DNA from: Thermoplasmata archaeon
Lineage (GTDB): Archaea; Thermoplasmatota; Thermoplasmata; Thermoplasmatales; Thermoplasmataceae
Assembly: GCA_021827885.1 (NCBI GenBank)
Contig: JAKAUD010000080.1
Location: 1 to 22,903, forward strand
Direction of reading: 5' to 3'
Length of the DNA stretch: 22,903 nt
Shown here: piece by piece, positions 8,444 to 15,850 of the stretch
How positions within the stretch are numbered: the stretch's first letter is position 1
Layout of the letters: the number at the start of each line of letters is the position of its first letter
Notes under the pieces: generated by a model
Seen by the model: only the letters and a program-made list of their open reading frames with translations
What the model was told of the DNA's origin: nothing
Databases searched by the model: none
Position numbers and translations under genes: made by a program

Positions 8444-9436
8444 TTATAAATCTATTCCCTCTTGCAATAGATGCTTGTACCATTTGACAGTAATAGTTTT
8501 CAAATCTGTATAAGAAATCTGGGAATCCTTAAGTGCTTCCCAGATTTCCTTTGCACCCCTTTCAATATCCCAGCTCGGAGAAAAGTTTAAGGATTTCCTA
8601 ACTTTATCGAACCTAACCTTGTAAGACCTAGTGTCTGGAGACCCAGTCCATTCATATCTCTCTTCCTTCCCAATTGCGAAAAATATTTTTTTTGCGAGGT
8701 CAATTATCTGAAAATTTTGGTCGTCGTTTCCCAGATTGAATATCTCTCCACCCAAATCTTTCTCATTCTCAGCAGCCATTATTAACCCCTTACAGACATC
8801 TCTAACGTGGATAAAGGGTCTCCATTGTTTCCCACCCGTAGTTAAAGTAGTAAAACCCTTGGTAAATACTTGCCCCACGATATCATTAACAACAAGGTCA
8901 AAACGCATTCTCAGTCTGGAAAGGCCATAGACAGTAGCGAGCCTGAACACAATGACTTCAAAATCCTCCGAATTTAGTGTCATCGCATCCCTTTCAATCA
9001 TAAGATTCGCCTTGGCATAAGTGGTAAGGGGGTTAGGTTTCGAAGACTCATCAACGAACTCATCATTGAATCCGTAAATGCTGCAGGATGAGGGCAATAT
9101 ATATTTTTGTATACCCAACGACTTTGCCAATGAAGCAATCCTAAATCTCCCAAGATGATTTATTGAGATTGTGTTGACTGCGTTTAGCTCACCGGAGGGA
9201 TCATTGGAAAGTGCAGCCAAGTCTATGACGGCGTCAACATCCTTCATTGCATCTTTCAACCTTTCAAAAGAAATTGTTCTAATATCTTCTACTATTTTTT
9301 TTATTTCTGGATAGCTATTTAAAGTTTCTCCGAATAGAAAACGGTCAAGAGCCACGACTTCGTGATTTCTATTATTCAGGACCTCAGCAAGAACAGTACC
9401 TATATAGCCGCCTGCACCTGTTACTAAAACCTTCAT
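8444..9436 (-). CDS. Extended SDR, nucleotide-sugar epimerase/dehydratase family, paralogue A
   Basis: A 330-residue NAD(P)-dependent short-chain dehydrogenase/reductase that probably acts on a nucleotide-activated sugar. It opens with the cofactor motif MKVLVTGAGGYIG, then has AVIDLAALSNDPSGELN and SSCSIYG. The catalytic tyrosine motif reads TTYAKANLM: Tyr140 is present, but the position four residues on, normally Lys in YxxxK, is Asn144. Later features are RLATVYG, WRPFIHVRDVCKG and FNLGNDDQNF, typical of this family. It is closely related to the SDR at 16969-17982, with the same YAKAN variant. Minus-strand TATA sequence TTTTATTA (9459-9466) lies about 27 nt upstream of the start. Whether it is an epimerase, reductase or dehydratase cannot be decided from sequence. 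Confidence 0.88.
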   Translation of the reverse strand: MKVLVTGAGGYIGTVLAEVLNNRNHEVVALDRFLFGETLNSYPEIKKIVEDIRTISFERLKDAMKDVDAVIDLAALSNDPSGELNAVNTISINHLGRFRIASLAKSLGIQKYILPSSCSIYGFNDEFVDESSKPNPLTTYAKANLMIERDAMTLNSEDFEVIVFRLATVYGLSRLRMRFDLVVNDIVGQVFTKGFTTLTTGGKQWRPFIHVRDVCKGLIMAAENEKDLGGEIFNLGNDDQNFQIIDLAKKIFFAIGKEERYEWTGSPDTRSYKVRFDKVRKSLNFSPSWDIERGAKEIWEALKDSQISYTDLKTITVKWYKHLLQEGIDL

Positions 9437-9458
9437 TGCCCTTAGCTATAAAAACCTC

Positions 9459-9466
9459 TAATAAAA
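9459..9466 (-). promoter_or_regulatory. TATA-like element for SDR paralogue A
   Basis: TTTTATTA (minus strand) is centred about 27 nt before the ATG at 9436. The inverted repeat TCTATTG-TTA-CAATAGA (9471-9487) lies immediately upstream, where TFB or a repressor would bind. Confidence 0.5.
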
Positions 9467-9470
9467 TCTT

Positions 9471-9487
9471 TCTATTGTTACAATAGA
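9471..9487. repeat. 7-bp inverted repeat next to the SDR promoter
   Basis: TCTATTG and CAATAGA are perfect 7-bp arms around a 3-bp centre. The site sits directly upstream of the TATA-like element of the SDR gene, so it may be an operator. It also lies at the edge of the debris region and could equally be a relic of it. Confidence 0.4.
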
Positions 9488-9498
9488 CGGTTGTTTTG

Positions 9499-9915
9499 TT
9501 ATTTTTCCAGCGGATGTTGCAGTTCATCCGCAATCCTGTGAGAGTCCTTTGAGACCATTGCGAATCGTTCCGTAAGTTTTGATAGGGATCCGTAGACTGC
9601 CTTCACGTATTCCTTGTTTTTCATGTTCTCCAATAAGAGCATGGCCGCTCCTTCCTCCTGGACTTCGCTGTCCACATGAGAGTTCCCCTTTATCCTCCTG
9701 TTGTGCCTGCGTAATTTCCTGAATTCTGACTCTTCTGAAGATATGGTTCTTGTAACTGGGCTCACAATACTCTTCCCTTTCACGGTAACGAGTGCATTCG
9801 GTGCAAAGAGTTCATCCTTCCTATCCGTCAGACCTCTCTTAACAGAAAGCAGCGTTGTAAAGGTCGGTTTATTTTCCCCAAAAACGGCTGAATATAATTC
9901 CCCAAAATAGCCGGT
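9499..9915 (-). pseudogene. Decayed ORF, C-terminal fragment of an unrecognised protein
   Basis: The frame is open from about 9915 to a stop at 9499. The protein-like part begins around PTFTTLLSVKRGL, continues through DELFAPNALVTVKGKSIVSP, a strongly basic stretch (RKLRRHNRRIKG), and an acidic helix-like end (LLLENMKNKEYVKAVYGSL). Its upstream end runs into three 24-bp repeats that translate as an 8-residue repeat (GYFGELYS, AVFGENKP), so the original N-terminus is missing. The first usable start inside is a GTG at 9783, giving 94 residues. I do not recognise the family. Its position among mobile-element debris and its basic character suggest a transposase-associated remnant, but that is inference. 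Confidence 0.4.
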
Positions 9916-9933
9916 TTAAAATTCCCCACCATT
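9862..9933. repeat. Three tandem copies of a 24-bp repeat
   Basis: The core TTCCCC recurs at 9874, 9898 and 9922, an exact 24-bp period. The flanks are also partly conserved: an AT-rich run before the core, AAA or ACC after it, and CCGGTTTA-like or GCTGAATA-like sequence between cores. Multiple short direct repeats at a terminus are known in IS21-family elements, so this may be an IS end, but no matching second end is visible in the window. Confidence 0.6.
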
Positions 9934-10226
9934 ATGGGAAAGAAAGTGAGGAGTTGTGTACGACGATGAGGTGTGGAGAATGATGAAGGATCTGAAGGAG
10001 AAGGATATGATTGAAAGAGGAGGTGAAGCTGCAAAAGCCATAAATTAATTTATTTCTCATTTTGTCCGAAAGTGTGAGAAACACTACATTTCCTAGCGAG
10101 TCCAATTTCCTTTGTTCTTTTCTCTCATATTAAACAACTTTGAAGTTACATTTTATGATATAATATTCTTTCATAGAAACAGCGTACCTAGGGTATTGCA
10201 ATACACATTATGTGGTATTAGTTGCC
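9934..10226. other. Intergenic stretch with a short gene fragment and hairpins
   Basis: No complete gene. A plus-strand segment ending at TAA 10046-10048 reads VYDDEVWRMMKDLKEKDMIE and then a short tail. It looks like the amphipathic C-terminal helix of a protein whose upstream part was replaced by the repeat region; the nearest start is a GTG at 9956. Farther on, 10193-10204 is the perfect 12-bp palindrome GTATTGCAATAC. Read on the minus strand, 10202-10219 folds into a stem with one bulge (AATACCACA-TAA-TGTGTATT) just after the stop of the minus-strand SDR at 10227, a candidate 3'-end structure without a U-run. Confidence 0.35.
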
Positions 10227-11186
10227 TCACCATCCGTTCTTTTTGGCACTTTGGTAGTATTCATATGTTTCCTTAAGCCCATCTATAATCGTATACTTAG
10301 GCCACCACTTTAAAGTGTTCCTAGCCTTCGTAATATCTGCTCTTATATAGTAAGTTTCCATCTCACTGTATGGCACTGCGCCCCAGTTAATTTCTAATTC
10401 GCCATTAAAACGTTTTATAATATCAGCAATTTCCTTCAAGCTGTGAGATTCTCCGCTACCAATGATAAATGAATCATAGCTCTGTCTCGAATTGACTATG
10501 AAATCTATTGCTGATTTATACGCCTCTGCTACGTCCTTTACATATATATAATCCCACATTTGGTCTCCCGGGGACAAATTTGCTACATTTTTTCCAATAG
10601 CACAGTTCATTAGATATGGAATAAGTTTACTAGTATTGTCCCTAGGTCCATACGGTGAAGTCAATTTAAGAGTAATGGCATTTATATTATATGTCTTCGT
10701 ATAGAACTTCAAGATATCTTCAAAAGCAACCTTAGTTGCAGAATACAGATTAGAAGGTAGGATCGGAGCATCGACGGTTAAATCCCTATTTTGGTTAGAA
10801 TACTCAGTAAATGTGCCGGTGTTTATAAAAAATCTGACGTCGTTTTGGACCATCGCCTGAAGAATTTTTGAAGGGAAAGTTATGTTAGAATTGAACATTT
10901 CCTCGATATCGCTTGCCGTGTGTCTCTTCTTATATAAAACCGCAAGATGTATGATCAAATCTGGCTTAAACCTTGAAATAACAGTTTCAACCCCTTCTCT
11001 ATCTATAAAAAAACGCTCTATGTCGTCTGTGAACATCGTATTTATCCTCCATGTGTCGGAAGTTGTTCTGAGAGTTATTCCAACTTCGCAATTTCCTTTC
11101 TTGACGAGGGTTTCTAAAATATGCGATCCTACGAAACCATTTCCACCAGTAATTAGTATTCTTAATTTTCTACTGGTTACTTCCAT
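10227..11186 (-). CDS. Extended SDR, CDP-sugar 4-ketoreductase-like
   Basis: Predicted to reduce or epimerise a CDP-4-keto-deoxyhexose in the cytoplasm, giving the final activated sugar. The 319 residues begin with a cofactor motif, LRILITGGNGFVGSHILETL. The segment FFINTGTFTEYSN followed by NLYSATKVAFEDILKFY resembles CDP-paratose/abequose synthases. The catalytic pair is intact, with Tyr148 and Lys152 (YSATK). Later motifs are LKLTSPYGPRDN and MWDYIYVKDVAEAY. It is the last gene of the rfbF operon and overlaps the preceding epimerase gene by 10 nt, with GGAGGT (11191-11196) before its ATG. The operon supports a CDP-sugar substrate; the exact product is inference. Related NDP-sugar epimerases are the main alternative. 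Confidence 0.82.
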   Translation of the reverse strand: MEVTSRKLRILITGGNGFVGSHILETLVKKGNCEVGITLRTTSDTWRINTMFTDDIERFFIDREGVETVISRFKPDLIIHLAVLYKKRHTASDIEEMFNSNITFPSKILQAMVQNDVRFFINTGTFTEYSNQNRDLTVDAPILPSNLYSATKVAFEDILKFYTKTYNINAITLKLTSPYGPRDNTSKLIPYLMNCAIGKNVANLSPGDQMWDYIYVKDVAEAYKSAIDFIVNSRQSYDSFIIGSGESHSLKEIADIIKRFNGELEINWGAVPYSEMETYYIRADITKARNTLKWWPKYTIIDGLKETYEYYQSAKKNGW

Positions 11187-11626
11187 TTCAACCTCCAGTC
11201 ATAAGGGATTTCGTTTCCAAGGGGATCAGTTCTTTCGATCTCTTTTGGGTCGTACGGTTCCGTTGCGCAATTTGCCACAATTGCAACTTTTGTTCCTACT
11301 CCCCTGAATCCATTCCATATGTTTGGTGGAATTGTCACAAGTTTGTAATTCTCCTCTCCGATGAATAGTTCAACGATTTCACCTTTGGTGGGGGAAGTTG
11401 CTCTGTTGTCGTAAAGAACGAGCTTAATCATACCCTCCGGTACTGCATAATTAAGGGTTATCCGTCTGTGAATGTGCCATCCTTTTACAACACCCGGGTA
11501 CACCTTGGAAAAATATATTTCCCCAAATTGCTTAAAAACGGGATCATCTGATCTCAACATGTGGAAAATTGCGCCTCTTTCGTCAGGAATTATTGAAAGC
11601 TCCGTTATACTAACTCCATCAATCAT
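11177..11626 (-). CDS. RmlC-like sugar 3,5-epimerase (cupin)
   Basis: Small cupin of 149 residues related to dTDP-4-dehydrorhamnose 3,5-epimerase, placed between a cytidylyltransferase and a 4-ketoreductase. It probably epimerises a CDP-4-keto-6-deoxyhexose at C3 and/or C5. Family features are DERGAIFHM near the start, KGWHIHRRI carrying the equivalent of the catalytic His of RGLHYQ in classical RmlC, then MIKLVLYDNR and TIPPNIWNGF. It is shorter than the rmlC at 16393 and diverged from it. The frame is open to a GTG at 11662, directly after the upstream stop. I prefer the ATG at 11626 because a strong GGAGTGAT sits just before it and homology starts there. The sugar specificity is inferred from neighbours. 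Confidence 0.8.
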   Translation of the reverse strand: MIDGVSITELSIIPDERGAIFHMLRSDDPVFKQFGEIYFSKVYPGVVKGWHIHRRITLNYAVPEGMIKLVLYDNRATSPTKGEIVELFIGEENYKLVTIPPNIWNGFRGVGTKVAIVANCATEPYDPKEIERTDPLGNEIPYDWRLKWK

Positions 11627-11630
11627 TTTA

Positions 11631-11637
11631 TCACTCC
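11631..11637 (-). promoter_or_regulatory. Shine-Dalgarno site deciding the start at 11626
   Basis: GGAGTGA on the minus strand lies 4 nt before the ATG at 11626 and favours this start over the GTG at 11662. Confidence 0.55.
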
Positions 11638-11662
11638 GCTTACTAAATTCACCTGCACCCAC

Positions 11663-12433
11663 TCACCATACCTTCCAAGGTGGATCACGGCTTTTCCATA
11701 ATGCTTCTAATTCCTGCTTATCTCTTAGGGTGTCCATTGATTTCCAAAACCCATCAAGTTTGAAAGCATTGAACTGACGGTCGGATGCCAATTTTTCTAC
11801 TGGTTCCTTTTCCCAAATAGTATCGTCACCTTTAATATAATCAAATATTCCAGGTTCTAAAACAAAGAAGCCTCCACTTGCCCACCCGCCATCTCCTGCT
11901 GGTTTTTCTACAAAAGACGCCACCTCGCTATTATCTCCAAACTTAATAAATCCAAATCTACCCTCTGGCTGAACTGCTGTGACTGTAGCTAATTTTTTAT
12001 TTTGTTTGTGAAAATCTAAAAGTTTCAGAATGTTAATGTTGGCAACACCATCTCCGTATGTTAGCATAAACGTTTGTTCTTTGATGTAATCTTTGATTCT
12101 TAATATTCTACCACCGGTCATGGTTGTTAGGCCGGTATCGATGAGAGAAACATTCCAGTTTTCGCTATGATTATTCAATACCTCTATTTTATTTAAGGAT
12201 GTATCTACCCTAATGTCACTGTTGTGTGCGAAGTAGTTCATAAAGTATTCCTTTACTACGAAACCTTTGTAACCTAGACATATGATGAAATCATTGAAAC
12301 CATAATGGGAATAAATCTTCATAATGTGCCATAAAATGGGGTACCCACCTATCTCGATCATAGGTTTTGGTTTCAGTTCTGTCTCCTCACCCAATCTGGT
12401 TCCAAATCCTCCAGCCAAGATAACCACTTTCAT
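11663..12433 (-). CDS. rfbF: Glucose-1-phosphate cytidylyltransferase
   Basis: Makes CDP-glucose from CTP and glucose 1-phosphate, the entry step to CDP-deoxyhexoses. The 256 residues match the family length. The nucleotide-binding signature MKVVILAGGFGTRLGEETEL is followed by KPKPMIEIGGYPILWHIMKI, YSHYGFNDFIICLGYKG, then TGGRILRIKDYI, LTYGDGVANINI with its metal-binding Asp, and VEKPAGDGGWASGGFFVLEP. These are the landmark sequences of RfbF rather than of RmlA or UDP-glucose pyrophosphorylases. It is first in the operon, with a minus-strand TATA-like TTTATAAT (12454-12461) about 25 nt upstream, so the transcript is probably leaderless. The usual partner, CDP-glucose 4,6-dehydratase (RfbG), is absent from the window. 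Confidence 0.9.
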   Translation of the reverse strand: MKVVILAGGFGTRLGEETELKPKPMIEIGGYPILWHIMKIYSHYGFNDFIICLGYKGFVVKEYFMNYFAHNSDIRVDTSLNKIEVLNNHSENWNVSLIDTGLTTMTGGRILRIKDYIKEQTFMLTYGDGVANINILKLLDFHKQNKKLATVTAVQPEGRFGFIKFGDNSEVASFVEKPAGDGGWASGGFFVLEPGIFDYIKGDDTIWEKEPVEKLASDRQFNAFKLDGFWKSMDTLRDKQELEALWKSRDPPWKVW

Positions 12434-12774
12434 CGGTTATTAATGAATACGTCATTATAAATTTAACTTAGAAGTGCCAGTTATTTGCGTTCATTCCAGA
12501 CTGGAAATGCAAGGCCACAATAGCGGGGAAATTGCGCTATCCAGACTGCTTATTTTTTTAATTCGAGGAATGCAAATTAATCTGTTTTTACTGAAGGTTT
12601 ATAGAAGATAGCTTATTCGCTATGTCCCAGACTTACGTTTGGAATCAAATAGATTGAAAGCGTGAAAGTTAAAGAGGCAGGAATACGATGAATTTATCGG
12701 AAAGCAAGAGAAATCCTATTCTCATTAACACAACATCTCGGACTATGTGTAAAATTTCCCCCAGCATCTCTCTA
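12434..12774. other. Intergenic stretch, promoter of rfbF and possible debris
   Basis: Apart from the rfbF promoter next to 12433, I see no gene. Short open pieces on the plus strand around 12620-12720 (MSQTYVWNQID, then in another frame KLKRQEYDEFIGKQEKS) look protein-like but are broken by stops and a frame change. They may be the remains of a small mobile element; support is weak. Confidence 0.3.
12454..12461 (-). promoter_or_regulatory. TATA box of the rfbF operon
   Basis: TTTATAAT (minus strand) is centred 25 nt before the ATG at 12433, with no SD site in between, as expected for a leaderless archaeal mRNA. Confidence 0.6.
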
Positions 12775-13518
12775 CTAGGTAGATAAGATAATAATAACTC
12801 CGCTTGCCCATGATGGTAGATGGGAAATGAGCCTGTCTAGTTTATTTTTCTCGAGGACCGGATACCCTCTGATTTTCAGTACTCTGAAACCCTTTGAAGA
12901 AACCATTTCCTTAACGGCTTTCGCAGTAAACACATGGATGTGTCCTACTGGCCTTCCCCCTGCCTTCTTGAAGGGGTACCTACCATAGTAGCTATCCAAA
13001 GACACCTCGGTATGAAAAGGCTGGATCCCGAAAAATAAAAGCAATATCCTGTTGTACCACGCAGCAAGGTTAGGCGTGGTAAGGATGAATATACCATTTG
13101 GTTTCATCACTCGCTTTACTTCATCCAGAAAGAAATCTGTGTCATATAGATGCTCTATTATCTCTCCCGCATGTACGAGGTCAAAATAACCATCTGGAAA
13201 AGGTAATTTTTCTGAAGAGACATCGCATTCCATAGCATCAAAGCCGGATTCAGATAGTAACTTTACTCTGTTCCTATCTATGTCTATTAATTTTATGTCT
13301 CCCTCTGGAAAAATTTTTCTAAGAGCATTAGGGAAACCAGGGTTATTAGACCCAATATCTATTATGTGGTGAAACTCTTTTCGGTCAGATTTAATGTGAC
13401 CAATCAATTCTAGAACTATTCTTTGCCTTGCTAATGGATAGAACTCGTGTGTACTTTCATACTTATATGCATTCGAGTGAATATCCTCTACTAATTTTTT
13501 CTGTCTCCCCCCAATCAT
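12775..13518 (-). CDS. Class I SAM-dependent methyltransferase
   Basis: Predicted to transfer a methyl group from S-adenosylmethionine, probably to a sugar or glycan intermediate given the neighbours. The 247 residues include motif I as HHIIDIGSNNPG (about 50-61), the acidic end of the second strand as KLIDIDRNRVKLL, then LPFPDGYFDLVHAGEIIEHL and the post-motif region VKRVMKPNGIFILTTPN, all typical of the Methyltransf_11 group. The region after residue 160 (GIQPFHTEV, GGRPVGHIHVFTAKAVKEM) resembles methyltransferases of surface-glycan loci. The gene stands alone. Its promoter is a TATA-like TTTTAAATAT at 13541-13550, 27 nt upstream. Acceptor is unknown. Confidence 0.85.
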   Translation of the reverse strand: MIGGRQKKLVEDIHSNAYKYESTHEFYPLARQRIVLELIGHIKSDRKEFHHIIDIGSNNPGFPNALRKIFPEGDIKLIDIDRNRVKLLSESGFDAMECDVSSEKLPFPDGYFDLVHAGEIIEHLYDTDFFLDEVKRVMKPNGIFILTTPNLAAWYNRILLLFFGIQPFHTEVSLDSYYGRYPFKKAGGRPVGHIHVFTAKAVKEMVSSKGFRVLKIRGYPVLEKNKLDRLISHLPSWASGVIIILST

Positions 13519-13540
13519 TACTATATTTATTAAAAAGGAT

Positions 13541-13550
13541 ATATTTAAAA
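13541..13550 (-). promoter_or_regulatory. TATA box of the methyltransferase gene
   Basis: TTTTAAATAT on the minus strand is centred 27 nt before the ATG at 13518, and no SD site is seen. It lies 25 bp from the end of the IS630 ruin. Confidence 0.55.
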
Positions 13551-13575
13551 TTTATTCTTATTTGTCTTTTTATTT

Positions 13576-14382
13576 TCACATCAGTGATGGGAGGGACAGC
13601 TTTATTCCCATTATAATTTTCTTTACCCTTTCTGGGTCAAATTTCATTTTGAGCAGCGTTTCCACCGGCCTTATTCCATAAACCCTCCCTGTTGGTGGGA
13701 CAGAAATTTGGAAGTCCCTGATACTTCAGCTCATTCCATATCCATTCGTCCGGATTAAGTTCGGGAGAATATGTAGGAATGCGTCTCGTTATGATGCGGT
13801 CATTGTTGACGAACAGGAATCCTTCACATCTTCACTCCTGTGTATTATGATGTAACCCCAGAAGATGTAGATGAATCCCTTCTTGATCTCGGAGAGAAGC
13901 TGTTCGAGGAATGAGACGATGTTCTGGTTCCTCAGGCTCTAACCTGTGATGGCGAAGAACAGTTCTCCGTCCTCACTCACAGTAGAGACAATGGATACAC
14001 TATCCCTTGCTTCTTTCACGTATTGCGAATATTCTTCGATGAGCCATCTCCAGAGGAAATCCTTATCCTTTTCAATGACAGAAGCTATCCTCTTGAACGT
14101 CAAAAGGTCAGTTGGAAATCAGTACCTCATTGCACCGTTGTCTATGGTCTCCTTCAAATTCGCTCTCTGTAGATCGGTCAGCCTGCTATTCCTCCTCTTC
14201 TTCCTATTCCTGAAGTCCTGGCCATTGTCCATTCTCTTCCTCCAGTCGTAGACGGTCCTCCTGTTCACACCCATCTTCCTGGCAACGTGTGCCTGTTTTG
14301 TTCCCATCCTGAGAAGCTCCATTCCCTGCTTCCTCTTCCACTCCATTTCTGTCATACCCTTGGGATAAGATTTCTTCGCCAT
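13576..14382 (-). pseudogene. Degenerate IS630-family transposase
   Basis: A transposase ruin readable over its whole length only by joining frames. It begins with an intact helix-turn-helix part (14382 to 14119; GTKQAHVARKMGVNRRTVYDW), then hits a TGA where FPTDL suggests a glycine codon was lost. The same frame continues (FPTDLLTFKRIASVIEK, then VSEDGELFFAITG), meets a TAG, and goes on through LRNQNIVSFLEQLLSEI to IIIHRSEDVK. A frameshift near 13825 leads to FLFVNNDRIITRRIP and YSPELNPDEWIWNELK. Another shift near 13650 gives the C-terminus, ending at 13576. The segment that should hold the first catalytic Asp (DESG-like) is deleted and the Asp before the IHRS motif is lost; only the final Glu of ELNPDE remains. 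It cannot be active. Confidence 0.8.
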
Positions 14383-14824
14383 CCTGCATAGAGAATTTAA
14401 TCAAGCTTAGAGTTTATTATTACCAGCTTGGAATAAAGAGGTCATACATACCTAAAGAACGGTATGATTCTATCGTGGAACTAGTGATCCTGATAATATT
14501 CCAGTGATATCCACGATGGGATAGCAATTGGTTGTTCAGTGCCCGTACCGGCTCATATCTTTCAATGAAGAACGGATTGCATATTTTTTGCTTGGAGCAG
14601 AACTTGGGAATACTTACAGGATATCCATCTGTCTTCATCACATGATTCCTTCGGTTGAGGAAAAAGGCTTCATGACTTCCAGTCGTTGATAAGCCCTAAA
14701 TGTTCTTATACAAAAATACCTCCATTTTTATTCATAGGTCCGCCTAAATAATTATTGGTCTTTTTTATCTCTACCTCGTGCATACTGCTAGCGTTAAGTT
14801 CAGCTAAATGGAATAGCTTTTGGG
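14383..14824. other. Intergenic stretch after the IS630 ruin
   Basis: No gene I can support. A 73-codon open frame on the minus strand (14420-14641) begins MMKTDGYPVSIPKFCSKQK but matches no motif known to me and has no clear promoter or SD site; it may be chance or a decayed gene. The remainder to 14824 is AT-rich and featureless. Confidence 0.3.
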
Positions 14825-15808
14825 CTATCCTTTGGTACTTAAGATTTCGTCAACTCTTTTGTCCAAATAAAAAAGATTCGCCAGGTCTCGTGAATCTCTC
14901 CTAAGACCTATACCCATTGATGTACCGATATAATCACCAATTCTGTAGTTAATAGATGTCCACTTCAATCTGCTAAGCTCCAATGATAGTTCCCAGTCTT
15001 CGTAACCGTTCACATACGTTTCATTAAAAATATCTATTCTATTTTTGCAGAAATTGGAGCTTAATATAGCAAACGAGGATGTCAACTTAAAAAAATATGA
15101 TCTTCTCCTTAAAATCCTTGGTAGAGAACTGCTTCCTACCCCATGCCGCCAACTAATCGCATAATTGTACTTCTTTTGAATCCTGCGTTTAATTTTCCAA
15201 TAAGGCAATTTCTTAACTTTTAAAAAAAACAAATAACTGGCTATTTCTGTAAGGAAAAGCCTCCTTCTTCCGATAAAGGCATCAAGAGAATGATACCTAG
15301 ATGGCACGGCAAATACGCTCATTATAACATCGTGATTGATGGAAGATAATTCTCTGGTCAAAACATCGACATCATCAATCTTATACATATCATCATTCGA
15401 TACAATGATCCATTTCGGGCTGTATTCCATCGCTTTTTTAATGCCGACGTTGCAGTTATGTGCATAGTTGAAATAAGGATCTGGAACTTCACCGCTCTCC
15501 ACGAATATTATGTGTAGACCTTTGAATATATTGTCCCTGCACTCTCTAGCATACTTCCCGTTAAAGTCAGCCGTCGGTATTACCACAATAATGTCTTTAT
15601 CTCCTTCAACTTCATGTATATTAGCTACACCCTTTGGTCTCTCCTTCAGCCACTGTATTAGCTCGTCACTGTTGTCGAATCCGTTATAGACTTCTATAAT
15701 TTTGTTGGGATCATCACTAATGAAGTAGTTGTTGCGATAATCCACAAGGCTGAATGTCAAAATATCGTTGGTCCTGAAAAACACACAATGTTTTTTGGAT
15801 TGCCTCAT
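14825..15808 (-). CDS. GT2-like glycosyltransferase, paralogue B
   Basis: A 327-residue paralogue of the protein at 7389-8381. The shared part covers FSLVDYRN, the N-terminal module with WLKERPKGVANIHEVEGDKD, the core IIVVIPTADFNGKYARECR, then FNYAHNCNVGIKKAMEYSPKW and SNDD (Asp139-Asp140). After about residue 145 the proteins differ strongly, and here the segment is more basic (about residues 176-215). Similarity returns at ETYVNGYEDWELSLELS near the C-terminus. It is the last gene of the operon that starts at 17982, 42 nt after the Nudix gene. It has no SD site close to its ATG. Probably transfers a sugar to a glycan; donor and acceptor unknown. Confidence 0.8.
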   Translation of the reverse strand: MRQSKKHCVFFRTNDILTFSLVDYRNNYFISDDPNKIIEVYNGFDNSDELIQWLKERPKGVANIHEVEGDKDIIVVIPTADFNGKYARECRDNIFKGLHIIFVESGEVPDPYFNYAHNCNVGIKKAMEYSPKWIIVSNDDMYKIDDVDVLTRELSSINHDVIMSVFAVPSRYHSLDAFIGRRRLFLTEIASYLFFLKVKKLPYWKIKRRIQKKYNYAISWRHGVGSSSLPRILRRRSYFFKLTSSFAILSSNFCKNRIDIFNETYVNGYEDWELSLELSRLKWTSINYRIGDYIGTSMGIGLRRDSRDLANLFYLDKRVDEILSTKG

Positions 15809-15850
15809 TGCTTAAGCAACCATCCTCTGGTCACGTAGGAGTTATGGATA

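Noticed and set aside
10882..11307. 141-codon plus-strand open frame opposite the CDP-sugar genes
   Set aside because: It lies wholly antisense to two well-supported genes in a tight operon and has no motif; an antisense shadow.
13595..14443. Imperfect terminal inverted repeats of the IS630 ruin (GACAGCTTTATTCCCAT at 13595-13611 and the complement of 14427-14443)
   Set aside because: The left arm lies inside the transposase C-terminal coding part, which runs on to 13576, so it is unlikely to be a true terminus, and no TA duplication is seen.
14420..14641. 73-codon minus-strand open frame (MMKTDGYPVSIPK...)
   Set aside because: No motif, no clear promoter or SD site, and the position beside a transposon ruin; length is compatible with chance.
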